Origin: Lachnospiraceae bacterium
GTDB lineage: Bacteria; Bacillota; Clostridia; Lachnospirales; Lachnospiraceae
Length of the DNA stretch: 58,177 bases
Assembly (NCBI GenBank): GCA_022792885.1
Contig: JAAWBX010000015.1
Coordinates: 1-58,177 of the forward strand
Direction of reading: 5' to 3'
The notes beneath the pieces are model-generated. The model worked only from the letters and a program-made list of their open reading frames with translations, was not told the DNA's origin and did no database searches. This document shows, piece by piece, positions 1 through 8,738 of the stretch. Numbering within the stretch: the stretch's first letter is position 1; every line of letters starts with the position of its first letter. Made by a program: the position numbers and the translations under genes.

Positions 1-308
1 CTAATCGAATATATTATCAAAACAGCAAAAAGTAGGATCGCTGTTCTTAATATTAATCTCTTATTACCTTCCGCAACCTTTACATCTTTCTCAATCTTTT
101 TTTTCATTTTTGTGTCTCCTTTCAATAGTTCATCTAAACTAATTTGTTAAAGGTCACTCAAGTTTATAATGCTAATGATGTCCGGCAAAGATTTTCCATT
201 TTCCCAATTTGATATGGTCTGACTTGAAACCATAATTTTCTCAGCAACCGGTTCTTGTGTCAAACCAGCATTTGCCCTTGCATCTTTTAATTTCTTATTA
301 ATTTCCAT
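1..308 (-). pseudogene. XRE-family regulator with membrane tail, interrupted by an in-frame TAA; runs off the window edge
   Basis: The reading frame starts at the ATG at 308 (MEINKKLKDAR...), preceded by a TGGAGG ribosome binding site. It encodes an XRE/Cro-type helix-turn-helix with the usual LTQE...VSSQTISNWENGKSLPD signature. After LSDL a TAA stop occurs at 149-147, where this family normally continues with an aromatic residue and ISLDELLKGD. Reading through the stop in the same frame gives exactly QISLDELLKGD, then MKKKIEKDVKVAEGNK and a hydrophobic stretch (LRTAILLFAVLIIY) that reaches base 1. The gene is therefore one regulator with a C-terminal membrane anchor, broken by a single nonsense change (TAT or TAC to TAA) or a sequencing error. 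The codons for LLKGD also form an AAAGGAG site 5-12 bases before an ATG at 107, so the membrane part could be translated separately. Confidence 0.75.
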
Positions 309-364
309 ATATGTAACCTCCATCTGATAATAACTCATTTACAAAAAATCATCTATCAATAGGC

Positions 365-392
365 TTTGACATACCTTTGAAACACTGTCAAA
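365..392. promoter_or_regulatory. Inverted repeat upstream of the XRE gene, candidate operator
   Basis: TTTGACA at 365-371 and TGTCAAA at 386-392 form perfect 7-base arms separated by 14 bases, about 57 bases upstream of the regulator start at 308. XRE regulators often bind inverted repeats near their own promoter. That it is an operator is inference from position only. Confidence 0.35.
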
Positions 393-483
393 AACCTTTT
401 ACGTGCCGCCAAATTCCGGGTTGTATCGCCCGTTTTTAATTGCTTTTCAGAAAAAAAACTTATAAATCAAAATGCTATTGATT

Positions 484-672
484 TCATTCTTTCTGTTCCT
501 TGTTTATCTTGTATCTGCCATCGGCAGGCTTCTTAGCTGTTTTAGGAATAAGCCATATACGATTTATATTCATGGCTCCATCAATTCGATTTTCCTTGCA
601 CAAACGTTGTACCCGTCGAACAGATATATTCCACTTATTTGCTGCTTCTTGTGCCGTCATATATTCAAACAT
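484..672 (-). CDS. Small helix-turn-helix protein, excisionase/MerR-like
   Basis: A 62-residue protein beginning MFEYMTAQEAANKWNIS. The start at 672 is set by an AGGAGG site eight bases upstream, although the frame stays open further. The sequence matches the short single-domain HTH_17/AlpA-like family: TAQEAA, then ISVRRVQRLCKENRI, and a wing with the WLIPKTAKKPADGR motif. Such proteins are found as excisionases of integrative elements or as small DNA-binding adaptors near mobile genes. No integrase or toxin is visible next to it. It lies in an AT-rich stretch unlike the GC-rich genes to the right, and it has its own strong promoter. Confidence 0.8.
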   Translation of the reverse strand: MFEYMTAQEAANKWNISVRRVQRLCKENRIDGAMNINRIWLIPKTAKKPADGRYKINKEQKE

Positions 673-700
673 TTTTGACCTCCTAATGCATATTGAAAAT

Positions 701-729
701 ATTATATCCGTTGGAACGAACAATATCAA
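701..729 (-). promoter_or_regulatory. Sigma-A-type promoter for the small HTH gene
   Basis: On the minus strand TTGATA (729-724), a 17-base spacer and a perfect TATAAT (706-701) lie about 30 bases upstream of the HTH start at 672. Confidence 0.7.
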
Positions 730-890
730 GTTGATAAATATAAACATTTAGCTTTGATAATCAAAAATTACTTCCCCGAAAAGAAAAGCAGAAAAGCTTT
801 TACCCTCTGCCGCCTCATTGTCTATATGTAAATAATTTCCTCATTTACAATCTCTTTCGAACACATTCTTACATTATTCATTTATTTTAG

Positions 891-1034
891 TTGGGAGCGT
901 TTTTTTACCGCGCAGTTGGTAGAACATACACAGAATTCATATTTTATAATAAAAACAAATTGAATGAGGTCTATTTACACGAGAAAGTAAAGCAGGCGAT
1001 TCTGAATGTAATGGAGATTTTTCAAAGAATGTAA
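891..1034 (+). pseudogene. Decayed reading frame, C-terminal remnant of an unrecognised protein
   Basis: Within the gene-free stretch 730-1194 a 47-codon frame opens after a TAG at 888 and ends at a TAA at 1032-1034. It reads like real protein (YRAVGRTYTEFIFYNKNKL, then VKQAILNVMEIFQRM) but has no good start codon or ribosome binding site. Its AT-rich codons match the small HTH gene and not gpr. I cannot assign a family. The rest of 730-1194 shows only the direct repeat at 1035-1107. Confidence 0.3.
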
Positions 1035-1107
1035 AAAACACCCGTTATTATATGGAATGATACGGCGTCAATTCAAGAGCGAATCACAAAACACCTGTTA
1101 TGATATG
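1035..1107. repeat. Imperfect 20-base direct repeat upstream of gpr
   Basis: Bases 1035-1054 (aaaacacccgttattatatg) and 1088-1107 (aaaacacctgttatgatatg) are identical at 18 of 20 positions, 53 bases apart. They lie 88-160 bases upstream of gpr and could be tandem regulator sites or duplicated promoter elements. Confidence 0.5.
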
Positions 1108-1194
1108 TTTGCCGGAACGGCGGCGGCAAGTTGATCGGATAATTCCGCCAGAAACCGGTAAAACTAGTTAAAAAAGGAAAGAAGGAAATGTGGC

Positions 1195-2148
1195 ATGAAA
1201 ATTGATCCCAAGATTCGGACCGACTTGGCTTTGGAAGCCCGGGAGAGTTTCCCGGAAGAGGGCGGCGAGATTCCGGGCGTTTTACTGGAAGAGACGGAAG
1301 AGGAGGAGACGGGGATCCGGATAACAAAAGTTACGATTCGCAATCAGAAGGGTGCCAAAGCTATGGGAAAGCCGATGGGAAATTACATTACACTGGAGGC
1401 GCCGGCTCTGGCCGAACCGGACGAGGGATATCACCGGGAGATCTCGGAGGCGTTGGCGAAAGAGCTGACCGGTCTTTTTAAGGAACAGGGCTGGGAAGAA
1501 GAGACGGGATGTTCGATTTTGGTCGTGGGTTTGGGAAACAGTGAAGTTACGTCGGATTCGCTGGGCCCTTTGGCGGTGAACAACCTTCATATCACCCGGA
1601 ATATTTCCGGGGAAACGGGCGGTTACGAGATCAGCGGCATCGTACCAGGGGTGATGGCGCAGACCGGTATGGAAACGGCGGAGATTTTGAAGGGGATTGT
1701 GGAGGAGACATATCCCGATTGCCTGATTGTGATCGACGCTCTGGCGGCCCGCAGCGTAGCCCGTTTGGGGACTACGATTCAGTTGACGGATACCGGGATT
1801 CAGCCGGGATCCGGGATCGGGAATTACCGGAGCCGTTTGTCGGAGGAAACGCTGGGCGTCCCGGTGATCGCGATCGGAGTTCCCACGGTAGTCAGTGCGG
1901 CGACGATCGTTTACGATACGGTGGATGCTTTGGTGGAAACGTTGAAGCAGGAGATGGCCGGTAGCGGTATGGGGGAAATGGTGGCGGAGATGAGCGGGGA
2001 GGAGAAATACCGCTTAATTACGGAGATTTTGGAGCCCAGGGTAGGGCCGATGTTCGTGACGCCGAAAAATATTGACGAAACCGTCAAGCGTCTGAGTTAT
2101 ACGATTTCAGAGGGCCTGAATCTGGCTTTTCAGGGCGCGCCGGCATAA
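1195..2148 (+). CDS. gpr: Germination protease GPR (spore endopeptidase)
   Basis: A 317-residue member of peptidase family A25, which degrades small acid-soluble spore proteins during germination. It shows the family hallmarks VVGLGNSEVTSDSLGPLAV and LIVIDALAARS; aspartates 121 and 181 fall in these motifs and are the candidates for the acidic active site. The N-terminus (IRTDLALEARE) resembles the processed zymogen propeptide and the length is normal for clostridia. The start ATG at 1195 follows an AAGGAAA site. In sporulating Bacilli and Clostridia gpr is expressed in the forespore; I could not find a convincing sigma-G promoter here. spoIIP and lepA follow on the same strand, the standard order. 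Confidence 0.96.
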   Translation: MKIDPKIRTDLALEARESFPEEGGEIPGVLLEETEEEETGIRITKVTIRNQKGAKAMGKPMGNYITLEAPALAEPDEGYHREISEALAKELTGLFKEQGWEEETGCSILVVGLGNSEVTSDSLGPLAVNNLHITRNISGETGGYEISGIVPGVMAQTGMETAEILKGIVEETYPDCLIVIDALAARSVARLGTTIQLTDTGIQPGSGIGNYRSRLSEETLGVPVIAIGVPTVVSAATIVYDTVDALVETLKQEMAGSGMGEMVAEMSGEEKYRLITEILEPRVGPMFVTPKNIDETVKRLSYTISEGLNLAFQGAPA

Positions 2149-2202
2149 TTTTTTCTGACGGGCCATACAATGAAAAAAAGGCTTTGGCGGGAGAGAAGTG
2201 GC

Positions 2203-3483
2203 ATGAGGAGAGAGAAAAAAGCGGGTAAGATCGGACGGGCTGCCGTGTTTTCGGCGGCGGTTCTGACGGCAGGCCTGCTTTCTTCTTATTTAATAGAAGG
2301 AAAAAGCATTCTTGACCTTGAGAGATGGCTTATCGAGCAGAGCGGGGAGGCCGGGGCTTTCGCCATCCGGCATTTTTACCCTCAGCTTACCTATGCTTCC
2401 GGGGGCGGCACGGGGGCGGAATTGACCGAACGTTACCTGGATCCGGCTTATGCCCGATATGTGGCGGGGGAGGTAACGTCTTCTCAGGTGGCGAATCAGG
2501 AGGTGCAGAAGATCCTGCTTTTGTCGGAGCTGGGCGGTTTGGACGGAACGTCTTCCGGGGCGGGAGAGACGCCTGGGGCCGGGGAAACGGCGCAGGGCGG
2601 CGAGGGTTCAGACGGTACAACGAATGGGGCGGAAGGCGAGAGCGGTTCCGGGGAAGGGGAGGCTTCCGATCCCCCTATCGGGGCGGAGGACGGGCTGAGC
2701 GCCCAGACGGCCGCCGAGATCATCGGAAGCCGGTATTCCCTGGAAAGTCTTTCGGATTTTGAATTTCTTTTGAGTAATTTTTATACGGTAAACGCGGGTA
2801 CGGCCATCTCACCGGAACAGTTGGATGCGAGAGCGCTTCTGGCGAAAGATTTAAGTTTTCCCGTGGATTCCTCGGCGCCTCAGGTGTTGATCTATCACAC
2901 CCATTACAGCGAGATGTATGCCGATTCCGATCCGAACGATCTGAATACCGGCGTGATCGGCGTGGGAAATTACCTGACGGAGCTGCTGACCAGCCGTTAC
3001 GGGCTCCAGGTGATCCATGACACTACGCCTTATGCCTATAACAATTCGTATTCTCTGGCGGAGGCGCGGGTATCGGAAATTCTGGCGGCCAATCCGAGTA
3101 TCCAGGTGGTGATCGATTTGCACCGGGACGCGGCCGGTTCTCAGAAGCTTTCGACGGTAGTGAATGGAAAAGAGACGGCCAACATCATGTTCTTTAACGG
3201 CCTGTGCCAGACGAAAGACGGGCCTCTTCCGAATTTGAGCAATCCCTATCTTTCGGAGTGTCTGGCTTTCAGTCTTCAGATGAAATTGATCTCGGAGGCG
3301 TACTATCCTGGATTTGCAAGGAAGAATTATCTGAAGGCGTATCAGTACAATCAACACATGTGTCCGCGGTCTACCCTGATCGAAGTGGGAGCGGATAACA
3401 ATACGTTTGAGGAGGCGAAAAACGCCATGGAACCCCTGGCGGATATCCTGGGAAAGGTGCTTGTGCAGAAATCCGGAACATGA
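2203..3483 (+). CDS. spoIIP: Stage II sporulation protein P
   Basis: SpoIIP is the amidase/endopeptidase of the DMP complex that thins septal peptidoglycan during engulfment. The preferred start is the ATG at 2203, which has a GGGAGAG site; an in-frame ATG at 2170 lacks one. The 426-residue product has an N-terminal transmembrane segment (AAVFSAAVLTAGLLSSYLI), a Gly/Glu/Ser-rich low-complexity linker at about residues 110-165, and the SpoIIP catalytic domain with VLIYHTHYSEMY and VIDLHRDA metal-binding motifs and the C-terminal STLIEVGADNNT. It lies between gpr and lepA, as in many Firmicutes, and is probably controlled by the sporulation programme. Confidence 0.95.
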   Translation: MRREKKAGKIGRAAVFSAAVLTAGLLSSYLIEGKSILDLERWLIEQSGEAGAFAIRHFYPQLTYASGGGTGAELTERYLDPAYARYVAGEVTSSQVANQEVQKILLLSELGGLDGTSSGAGETPGAGETAQGGEGSDGTTNGAEGESGSGEGEASDPPIGAEDGLSAQTAAEIIGSRYSLESLSDFEFLLSNFYTVNAGTAISPEQLDARALLAKDLSFPVDSSAPQVLIYHTHYSEMYADSDPNDLNTGVIGVGNYLTELLTSRYGLQVIHDTTPYAYNNSYSLAEARVSEILAANPSIQVVIDLHRDAAGSQKLSTVVNGKETANIMFFNGLCQTKDGPLPNLSNPYLSECLAFSLQMKLISEAYYPGFARKNYLKAYQYNQHMCPRSTLIEVGADNNTFEEAKNAMEPLADILGKVLVQKSGT

Positions 3484-3489
3484 TATACT
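3461..3489 (+). promoter_or_regulatory. Candidate sigma-A promoter for lepA
   Basis: TTGTGC, a 17-base spacer and TATACT overlap the end of spoIIP. This would let lepA be transcribed in vegetative cells independently of the sporulation genes. Confidence 0.5.
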
Positions 3490-3521
3490 TTAACATCAGG
3501 AAAAATATTCGGAGGTAAGCC

Positions 3522-5336
3522 ATGGCGGCAATGGATAAAAGTAAGATCAGGAATTTTTGCATCATCGCCCATATCGATCACGGGAAATCCACGCTGGCGG
3601 ACCGGATCATTGAGAAGACCGGTCTTTTGACGAGCCGGGAGATGCAGGAACAGGTGCTGGATAATATGGAGCTGGAGCGCGAGCGCGGGATCACAATCAA
3701 GTCCCAGGCGGTCCGCACCGTGTATCGGGCGAAGGACGGGGAAGAGTACCTCTTCAACCTGATCGATACGCCCGGCCATGTGGATTTTAATTATGAGGTT
3801 TCCCGGAGCCTGGCGGCCTGCGACGGGGCGATTCTGGTGGTGGACGCGGCCCAGGGGGTGGAGGCTCAGACGCTGGCCAACGTGTATCTGGCTCTGGATC
3901 ATGACCTGGATGTATTCCCGGTCATCAATAAGATCGATCTTCCCAGCGCCGATCCCGACCGGGTGGCGGAGGAGATCGAAGATGTGATCGGAATCGAGGC
4001 TCACGACGCGCCCAGGATTTCCGCCAAGCAGGGACTCAACATCGAGGAGGTGCTGGAGCAGATCGTGTGCAGGATTCCGGCCCCGGCAGGGGACGAGGAC
4101 GCGCCGCTGAAAGCTTTGATCTTCGATTCGATCTATGATTCTTATAAGGGCGTGGTCGTATTCTGCCGTTTGATGGACGGTACGGTGAGGAAAGGTACGT
4201 CGATCCGGATGATGGCGACCGGGGCCGTTTTTGAGGTCGTGGAGGTGGGAACGTTTGGAGCGGGCCAGTTTATTCCCTGCGAGGAATTGAGCGCGGGCAT
4301 GGTGGGCTATCTGACGGCCAGCATTAAGAACGTGAAGGACACCCGGGTGGGCGACACGGTGACAAGTTCGGACAGGCCCTGCGCCGAAGCCCTGCCGGGT
4401 TATAAAAAGGTGACGCCGATGGTCTACTGCGGCCTCTATCCGGCGGACGGCGCCAAATACAACGACCTGCGGGAAGCGCTGGAGAAACTTCAGCTCAACG
4501 ACGCTTCCTTACAGTTTGAACCGGAGACGTCCATTGCGCTGGGCTTCGGATTTCGGTGCGGTTTTCTGGGACTTCTTCATCTGGAGGTGATTCAGGAAAG
4601 GCTGGAGCGGGAATACAACCTGGATCTGGTCACGACGGCGCCCGGCGTCGTGTACCGGGTGCATAAGACGAACGGGGATATGCTGGAACTGACGAATCCC
4701 TCCAATATGCCGGACCCCTCGGAGATTGATTATATGGAGGAACCGATGGTTTCGGCGGAGGTCATGGTGACGACGGAATACATTGGGGCCATTATGACAT
4801 TGTGCCAGGAACGAAGGGGGATTTATCTCGGTACGGACTATCTGGAGGACAAGCGGGCGGTCCTAAAATACGAACTGCCTCTCAACGAGATCATTTACGA
4901 TTTCTTTGACGCGTTAAAGTCCCGTTCAAGGGGATACGCCTCCTTCGATTACGAGATGAAGGGTTATGTCCGCTCCGAGCTGGTGAAGCTGGATATTCTG
5001 ATTAATAAGGAAGAGGTGGACGCGCTGTCGTTCATCGTGTTTGCCGGATCGGCCTATGAGCGCGGGCGGAAAATGTGCGAGCGGTTGAAAGAGGAGATCC
5101 CCAGACATTTGTTTGAGATCCCGATCCAGGCGGCGATCGGAAGCAAGATCATCGCCAGGGAAACCGTAAAGGCGCTGCGCAAGGACGTGCTGGCGAAATG
5201 CTATGGCGGCGATATCAGCCGGAAACGCAAGCTTCTGGAGAAGCAGAAGGAAGGCAAGAAGCGGATGCGCCAGATCGGGAATGTGGAGATTCCTCAGAAG
5301 GCGTTTATGAGCGTTTTGAAATTGGACGAGACATAA
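3522..5336 (+). CDS. lepA: Elongation factor 4 (LepA), back-translocating ribosomal GTPase
   Basis: A full-length 604-residue LepA. The start is the ATG after GGAGGTAAGCC. The N-terminal GTPase shows G1 AHIDHGKST (about residues 16-24), RGITIKSQ (switch I), DTPGH and NKIDLP, followed by domain II, the EF-G-like domains III and V ([19 protein letters not shown]) and the LepA-specific C-terminal domain with [19 protein letters not shown] and [17 protein letters not shown]. It acts on stalled or mis-translocated ribosomes and during initiation complex assembly. A rho-independent terminator follows at once, ending this gene block. Confidence 0.98.
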   Translation: MAAMDKSKIRNFCIIAHIDHGKSTLADRIIEKTGLLTSREMQEQVLDNMELERERGITIKSQAVRTVYRAKDGEEYLFNLIDTPGHVDFNYEVSRSLAACDGAILVVDAAQGVEAQTLANVYLALDHDLDVFPVINKIDLPSADPDRVAEEIEDVIGIEAHDAPRISAKQGLNIEEVLEQIVCRIPAPAGDEDAPLKALIFDSIYDSYKGVVVFCRLMDGTVRKGTSIRMMATGAVFEVVEVGTFGAGQFIPCEELSAGMVGYLTASIKNVKDTRVGDTVTSSDRPCAEALPGYKKVTPMVYCGLYPADGAKYNDLREALEKLQLNDASLQFEPETSIALGFGFRCGFLGLLHLEVIQERLEREYNLDLVTTAPGVVYRVHKTNGDMLELTNPSNMPDPSEIDYMEEPMVSAEVMVTTEYIGAIMTLCQERRGIYLGTDYLEDKRAVLKYELPLNEIIYDFFDALKSRSRGYASFDYEMKGYVRSELVKLDILINKEEVDALSFIVFAGSAYERGRKMCERLKEEIPRHLFEIPIQAAIGSKIIARETVKALRKDVLAKCYGGDISRKRKLLEKQKEGKKRMRQIGNVEIPQKAFMSVLKLDET

Positions 5337-5349
5337 GATTTTTGCGAAA

Positions 5350-5379
5350 AGCATCTGCCGGGACGGCAGGTGCTTTTTG
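5350..5379 (+). terminator. Rho-independent terminator of lepA
   Basis: An 11-base stem (agcatctgccg/cggcaggtgct, one G-U pair) with a three-base loop is followed by a run of T. Confidence 0.85.
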
Positions 5380-5398
5380 TGTGCGGCCGGTTCCGGGC

Positions 5399-6340
5399 TT
5401 ACTCTTCCTTCGCTTCGCAATCCGGGCAGAGCTTCATGGCAAAGACCGGGTTTTGGCCGGGGGTTTGCCGGGCCGTATTTCTCAGGCAGCGAAGGAACGT
5501 GCGGACGAGCGGATCTTCGGTTCGCTCGGTTTTGACGGAAGCGCCCAGTTCCCGGCAGGCGTAGGGCGTGAGCGGAACGACGAGGGGGAGTCTGTTCGGG
5601 TCGCCGCCGTACAGGTCAAGTGCGAGGGCGGAAAGGATGCTGCAGCCGCGCCCGGCGGCAATGCTGCGGATAACGGTCTGGGTGTTGGCGCTGTCGTACA
5701 GGTCGTTTGTTTTCACGCCGGCTTTGGTCAGCAAAACGTTTATGCTGCGGTCCCGCCGATAATCGGGGATGAAAAAATCGCGGTTTTTAAAGAGGTGGAT
5801 CGGGCAGGGGTTCGGAACGGCGCTTCCCTGCGGAAAGACGGCAAAATAGGGATCCTTCGCCAGAGGGTGCCAGGCGTATCGGGAGGAAGCCCAGACACGT
5901 TCGGTCAGGCCGATGTCAAAAAGATCTTCCGCCAGCCAGGCGTTGATCTCGAACGGATCGCCGGTGGTGATCTCGACATGGATATGCGGGCATTCGGCCT
6001 GGAAGGCGGCGATCGTATCCGGCAGCCACAGGATAGACATCGTGTCAATGGAGGCGACGCGCAGGGTTTCGTACCGCCGATCTTTTCTTGCGCGGAGATT
6101 GCTTTCGAAATTGTTGTAGGAATCGATGATGCGGCGGATGTCCTGCAGAAGCGCCATCCCGTTGCTGTTGCAGCGGACGCCGCTGTAATCGCGCTCGATC
6201 AGACGGATGTTCAGCTCTTCTTCCAGGCTGTTTATAATATAGGAAATGCCGGCCGGCGTGTAGCCGAGATTTTCCGCGGCTTTGCTGAAGCTTCCGGAAT
6301 CGACGACGGCGAGAAAGACTTTGAACGCGTGAATATCCAT
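5399..6340 (-). CDS. LysR-family transcriptional regulator (copy 1)
   Basis: A 313-residue LysR-type regulator. The start at 6340 (MDIHAFKVFLAVVDSGSFSK) is fixed by an AAAGGAG site; the frame runs open upstream but without a start signal. The N-terminal winged helix contains AAENLGYTPAGISYIINSLEEEL and the periplasmic-binding-like effector domain follows. It ends in an unusual PDCEAKEE tail. It is divergent from the broken CoA-transferase gene at 6454 and is a paralogue of the LysR at 7752-8648, which sits in the same position relative to a second CoA-transferase. By analogy it would control its divergent neighbour; the effector is unknown. Confidence 0.9.
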   Translation of the reverse strand: MDIHAFKVFLAVVDSGSFSKAAENLGYTPAGISYIINSLEEELNIRLIERDYSGVRCNSNGMALLQDIRRIIDSYNNFESNLRARKDRRYETLRVASIDTMSILWLPDTIAAFQAECPHIHVEITTGDPFEINAWLAEDLFDIGLTERVWASSRYAWHPLAKDPYFAVFPQGSAVPNPCPIHLFKNRDFFIPDYRRDRSINVLLTKAGVKTNDLYDSANTQTVIRSIAAGRGCSILSALALDLYGGDPNRLPLVVPLTPYACRELGASVKTERTEDPLVRTFLRCLRNTARQTPGQNPVFAMKLCPDCEAKEE

Positions 6341-6391
6341 GGGATTCTCCTTTGAAGGGGGCGGTTTGGCTTTAAGATTCTCTTTCAGCCT

Positions 6392-6420
6392 ATTATAATT
6401 TCCCGCTTCGCAGGTGTCAA
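6392..6420 (-). promoter_or_regulatory. Strong sigma-A promoter for LysR copy 1
   Basis: On the minus strand TTGACA (6420-6415), a 17-base spacer and TATAAT (6397-6392): consensus hexamers about 52 bases upstream of the LysR start. Confidence 0.8.
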
Positions 6421-6453
6421 GAAACAGGGTATGGTTAAAGCAAATATGAAAGT

Positions 6454-7604
6454 ATGAGAAACGAAGAGGTCGTAAAATATCCGTTGGAAGGTGTGAGAGT
6501 GCTGGAATTGTCCACGGTCGTGGCGGCGCCGGCCGCGGGCATGCGCTGCCGGTCTTGGAAGGCAATAATCCTCTTTTTGACATGTTTAACACCAACAAGC
6601 GGATGATCTCGCTTGATCTGAAGAACGAGGCGGGCGGGAAGATCATGAGGCAACTTCTGGCCCGGGCGGACATTTTTCTTTGCAACGTGCGGATGCCGTC
6701 TTTGAAGCGGATGGCATTGGATTACGAGAGCCTTCATAAGGAATTTCCGGAACTGATTTACGCTCGTTTTTCCGGCTTTGGCCTGGAGGGGGAGGAGGCG
6801 GGAAATCCCGGGTTCGACAGTTCCGCTTTCTGGATGCGTTCCGGCGCCATGCTGGATACGCTGCTTCCCGGATCTTTCCCCGTGCGCCCGAGTTTTGCCT
6901 TCGGCGATCTGGCGACGGCCTCGTCCTTTGTGAGCGGGATCCTGATGGCGCTCTATGCGAGGACGCAGGGGAAGGGAGGCAGCCTGGTATCCACGTCGCT
7001 TTTAAATTCCGGCCTTTGGTGCAACGGCACCAGTTTGATCAACGCGCAGGAAAAATACGGGAGAAACTATCCGCTGGACCGTCTGGATCCCTGGGATCCG
7101 TTTACGGACAGCTATCAATGCGCGGACGGGGAGTGGGTCGGAATTTTTGAAAAATTGTACTCCAGGGATCGTAAAATATTTGCGGAGATCTTTGATCTGC
7201 CGGAACTGATTGCGGATCCGGATCTGGAGACGCTGGACGCGATGGCGGCGAGCGGGAAAAAGCGGCGGATTGCCGAAAAGGTGGCGGAGAGGATGAAGGA
7301 GAAGTCTTCCTCCGAATGGATGGCGATCTTAAGGGAACGGGACGTTCCGACGGAACGGCTCCGGCATTTTAAGGAAGCCGGCCGGGACGAACAGGCCCGG
7401 GTCAACGGTTACCTGGAAGAGATAGATTACGGGGACGGGGAGGCGACCGTTCTGCCGGTTCCGCCGATGCGTTTTTCCGAATACGGGCGCCGGCCTTTTC
7501 GCGCCGCGAACCGGATCGGGGGCGATACCACGGTCGTGTTGAGGGAACTGGGATACTCGGAGGAGGAGATCCGGTCCCTGCGGGAGAGGAAAGCCGTTCG
7601 ATAA
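6454..7604 (+). pseudogene. Family III (CaiB/BaiF-type) CoA-transferase, copy 1, broken by an internal deletion
   Basis: From the ATG at 6454 the frame reads PLEGVRVLELSTVVAAPAAG, matching the N-terminus of the intact copy at 8739. At about 6540 the coding continues in another frame at EGNNPLFDMFNTNKRM (6558 on) and stays collinear with the intact copy to the stop at 7604. Between these points the intact copy has 33 residues (99 bases), here there are 14 bases, so about 85 bases are missing with a frameshift. The lost part is the conserved RLLSDFGARVIKIE segment at the start of the CoA-binding fold. The catalytic aspartate region (FGDLATAS) remains. A TTG at 6555 could start a truncated protein but has no convincing ribosome binding site. 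An assembly or read error is the alternative. Confidence 0.75.
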
Positions 7605-7653
7605 AAAGGAAGGGGGCACATCCGTTTTTGGACGTGTCCTTTTTCCTTTTTAT
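7603..7653. terminator. Bidirectional terminator between converging genes
   Basis: A GC-rich stem gggcacatcc/ggacgtgtcc (two G-U pairs) is flanked by AAAAAGG on the left and CCTTTTT on the right, so it could end both the CoA-transferase copy 1 transcript and the LysR copy 2 transcript. Confidence 0.75.
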
Positions 7654-7751
7654 TCCGGCGTTTTCGGACAAGAGGCACACTCATAACAAAATACTATGAC
7701 AAGATAGAAAAGCAGAGCTTCCAAATCGCGCGCGTATTCGTTACAATGGTT

Positions 7752-8648
7752 TTATTCGGTGATTTCGGGCATAAGATATCCTTCCTGTCCGGCGGCAAAC
7801 GTTTTCAGAAAAGAGATGAACCGGAGCATATAAGGGCTTGCGTTTTTCAGCGAGGAGACTCCGATACCAAGCTCCCGGAAAGCGGGCGGGGAGATGGGGG
7901 CCAGGCGGACTTTGGCCGTGCAGTTTCGGAGGATCAGGTCGCTCAGGATGCTGACCCCGAAACCGTATTCGACCATTTTGGGAATGGCGTAATCCTCCAC
8001 GGAGATCGTAGAGAAACGGGGGGTGACGCCGGAGCGTTCCAGAAGGCTCGGGACTTCCCTGTCCAGGCTATTGGAGGGGACCAGGAAGGTCTGATCTTCA
8101 AAACAGCGGATATCGAGGGTTCCCCGTACGTTCCAGGAGGCCGGCAGCACCGCGTAGTAGGGATCCCGGATCAGGGGAATGAAATCCATCCGGCCGGGGA
8201 TGACGTTGCTGAACAGCCCGATATCGATGCTTCCGTCGGCCAGCCAGGCGACGATCTCTTCGGGCGCGCCGTCTTTGAGCATCAGGCGGATATGCGGATG
8301 TTCCTGTGTGAAGTCTTTAACGATTTGAGGCATCCAGTTTCTTGAGATGCTGCTGTAGGAGGCGATGCGCAACGTGTTCTCGCGCTCCTGCCCGAGCTGT
8401 TCAACGGCTTTGCGGAAAGCGGCGTAATCGTCCAGGAGCCGGTCTATGTAAGGCATCAGGGCTTTTCCTCTGGCCGTGAGGAGAACGCCGTGGTGACTTC
8501 GTTCCAGGAGCGGATAGCCGATCTCCTTTTCCAGCCGGTTCAAAAGCCCGGTGAGTCCCGGTTGAGAATATCCTAACAGATTTGCGGCGCGGGTGATGCT
8601 GCCGGTATCGACGGTTGTTTTGAAAGCGATCCATTTTCTGTTATCCAT
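7752..8648 (-). CDS. LysR-family transcriptional regulator (copy 2)
   Basis: A 298-residue LysR-type regulator with the N-terminal helix-turn-helix (TRAANLLGYSQPGLTGLLNRL) and a substrate-binding-like effector domain from about residue 90. It is divergent from the intact CoA-transferase gene at 8739, with 90 bases between the starts; LysR proteins typically control such a divergent neighbour. It has the same gene arrangement as LysR copy 1 but the two proteins have diverged strongly outside the DNA-binding domain, so they may sense different ligands. Confidence 0.92.
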   Translation of the reverse strand: MDNRKWIAFKTTVDTGSITRAANLLGYSQPGLTGLLNRLEKEIGYPLLERSHHGVLLTARGKALMPYIDRLLDDYAAFRKAVEQLGQERENTLRIASYSSISRNWMPQIVKDFTQEHPHIRLMLKDGAPEEIVAWLADGSIDIGLFSNVIPGRMDFIPLIRDPYYAVLPASWNVRGTLDIRCFEDQTFLVPSNSLDREVPSLLERSGVTPRFSTISVEDYAIPKMVEYGFGVSILSDLILRNCTAKVRLAPISPPAFRELGIGVSSLKNASPYMLRFISFLKTFAAGQEGYLMPEITE

Positions 8649-8738
8649 TTTAACCTGCCTTGTACGTAAAATGCCGGGGCGGCACGGAATATGTTACCAT
8701 GTTATTATAAAAAACGATAGAAATCAAGGAGGACTTCC

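Noticed and set aside
1035..1194. A sigma-G promoter for gpr
   Set aside because: GAAT-type and CAT--TA-type elements occur but not with the correct spacing, so I do not call it.
5198..6355. A 385-codon open frame on the plus strand across the end of lepA and LysR copy 1
   Set aside because: It spans a terminator and overlaps two certain genes on both strands; no domain is visible.
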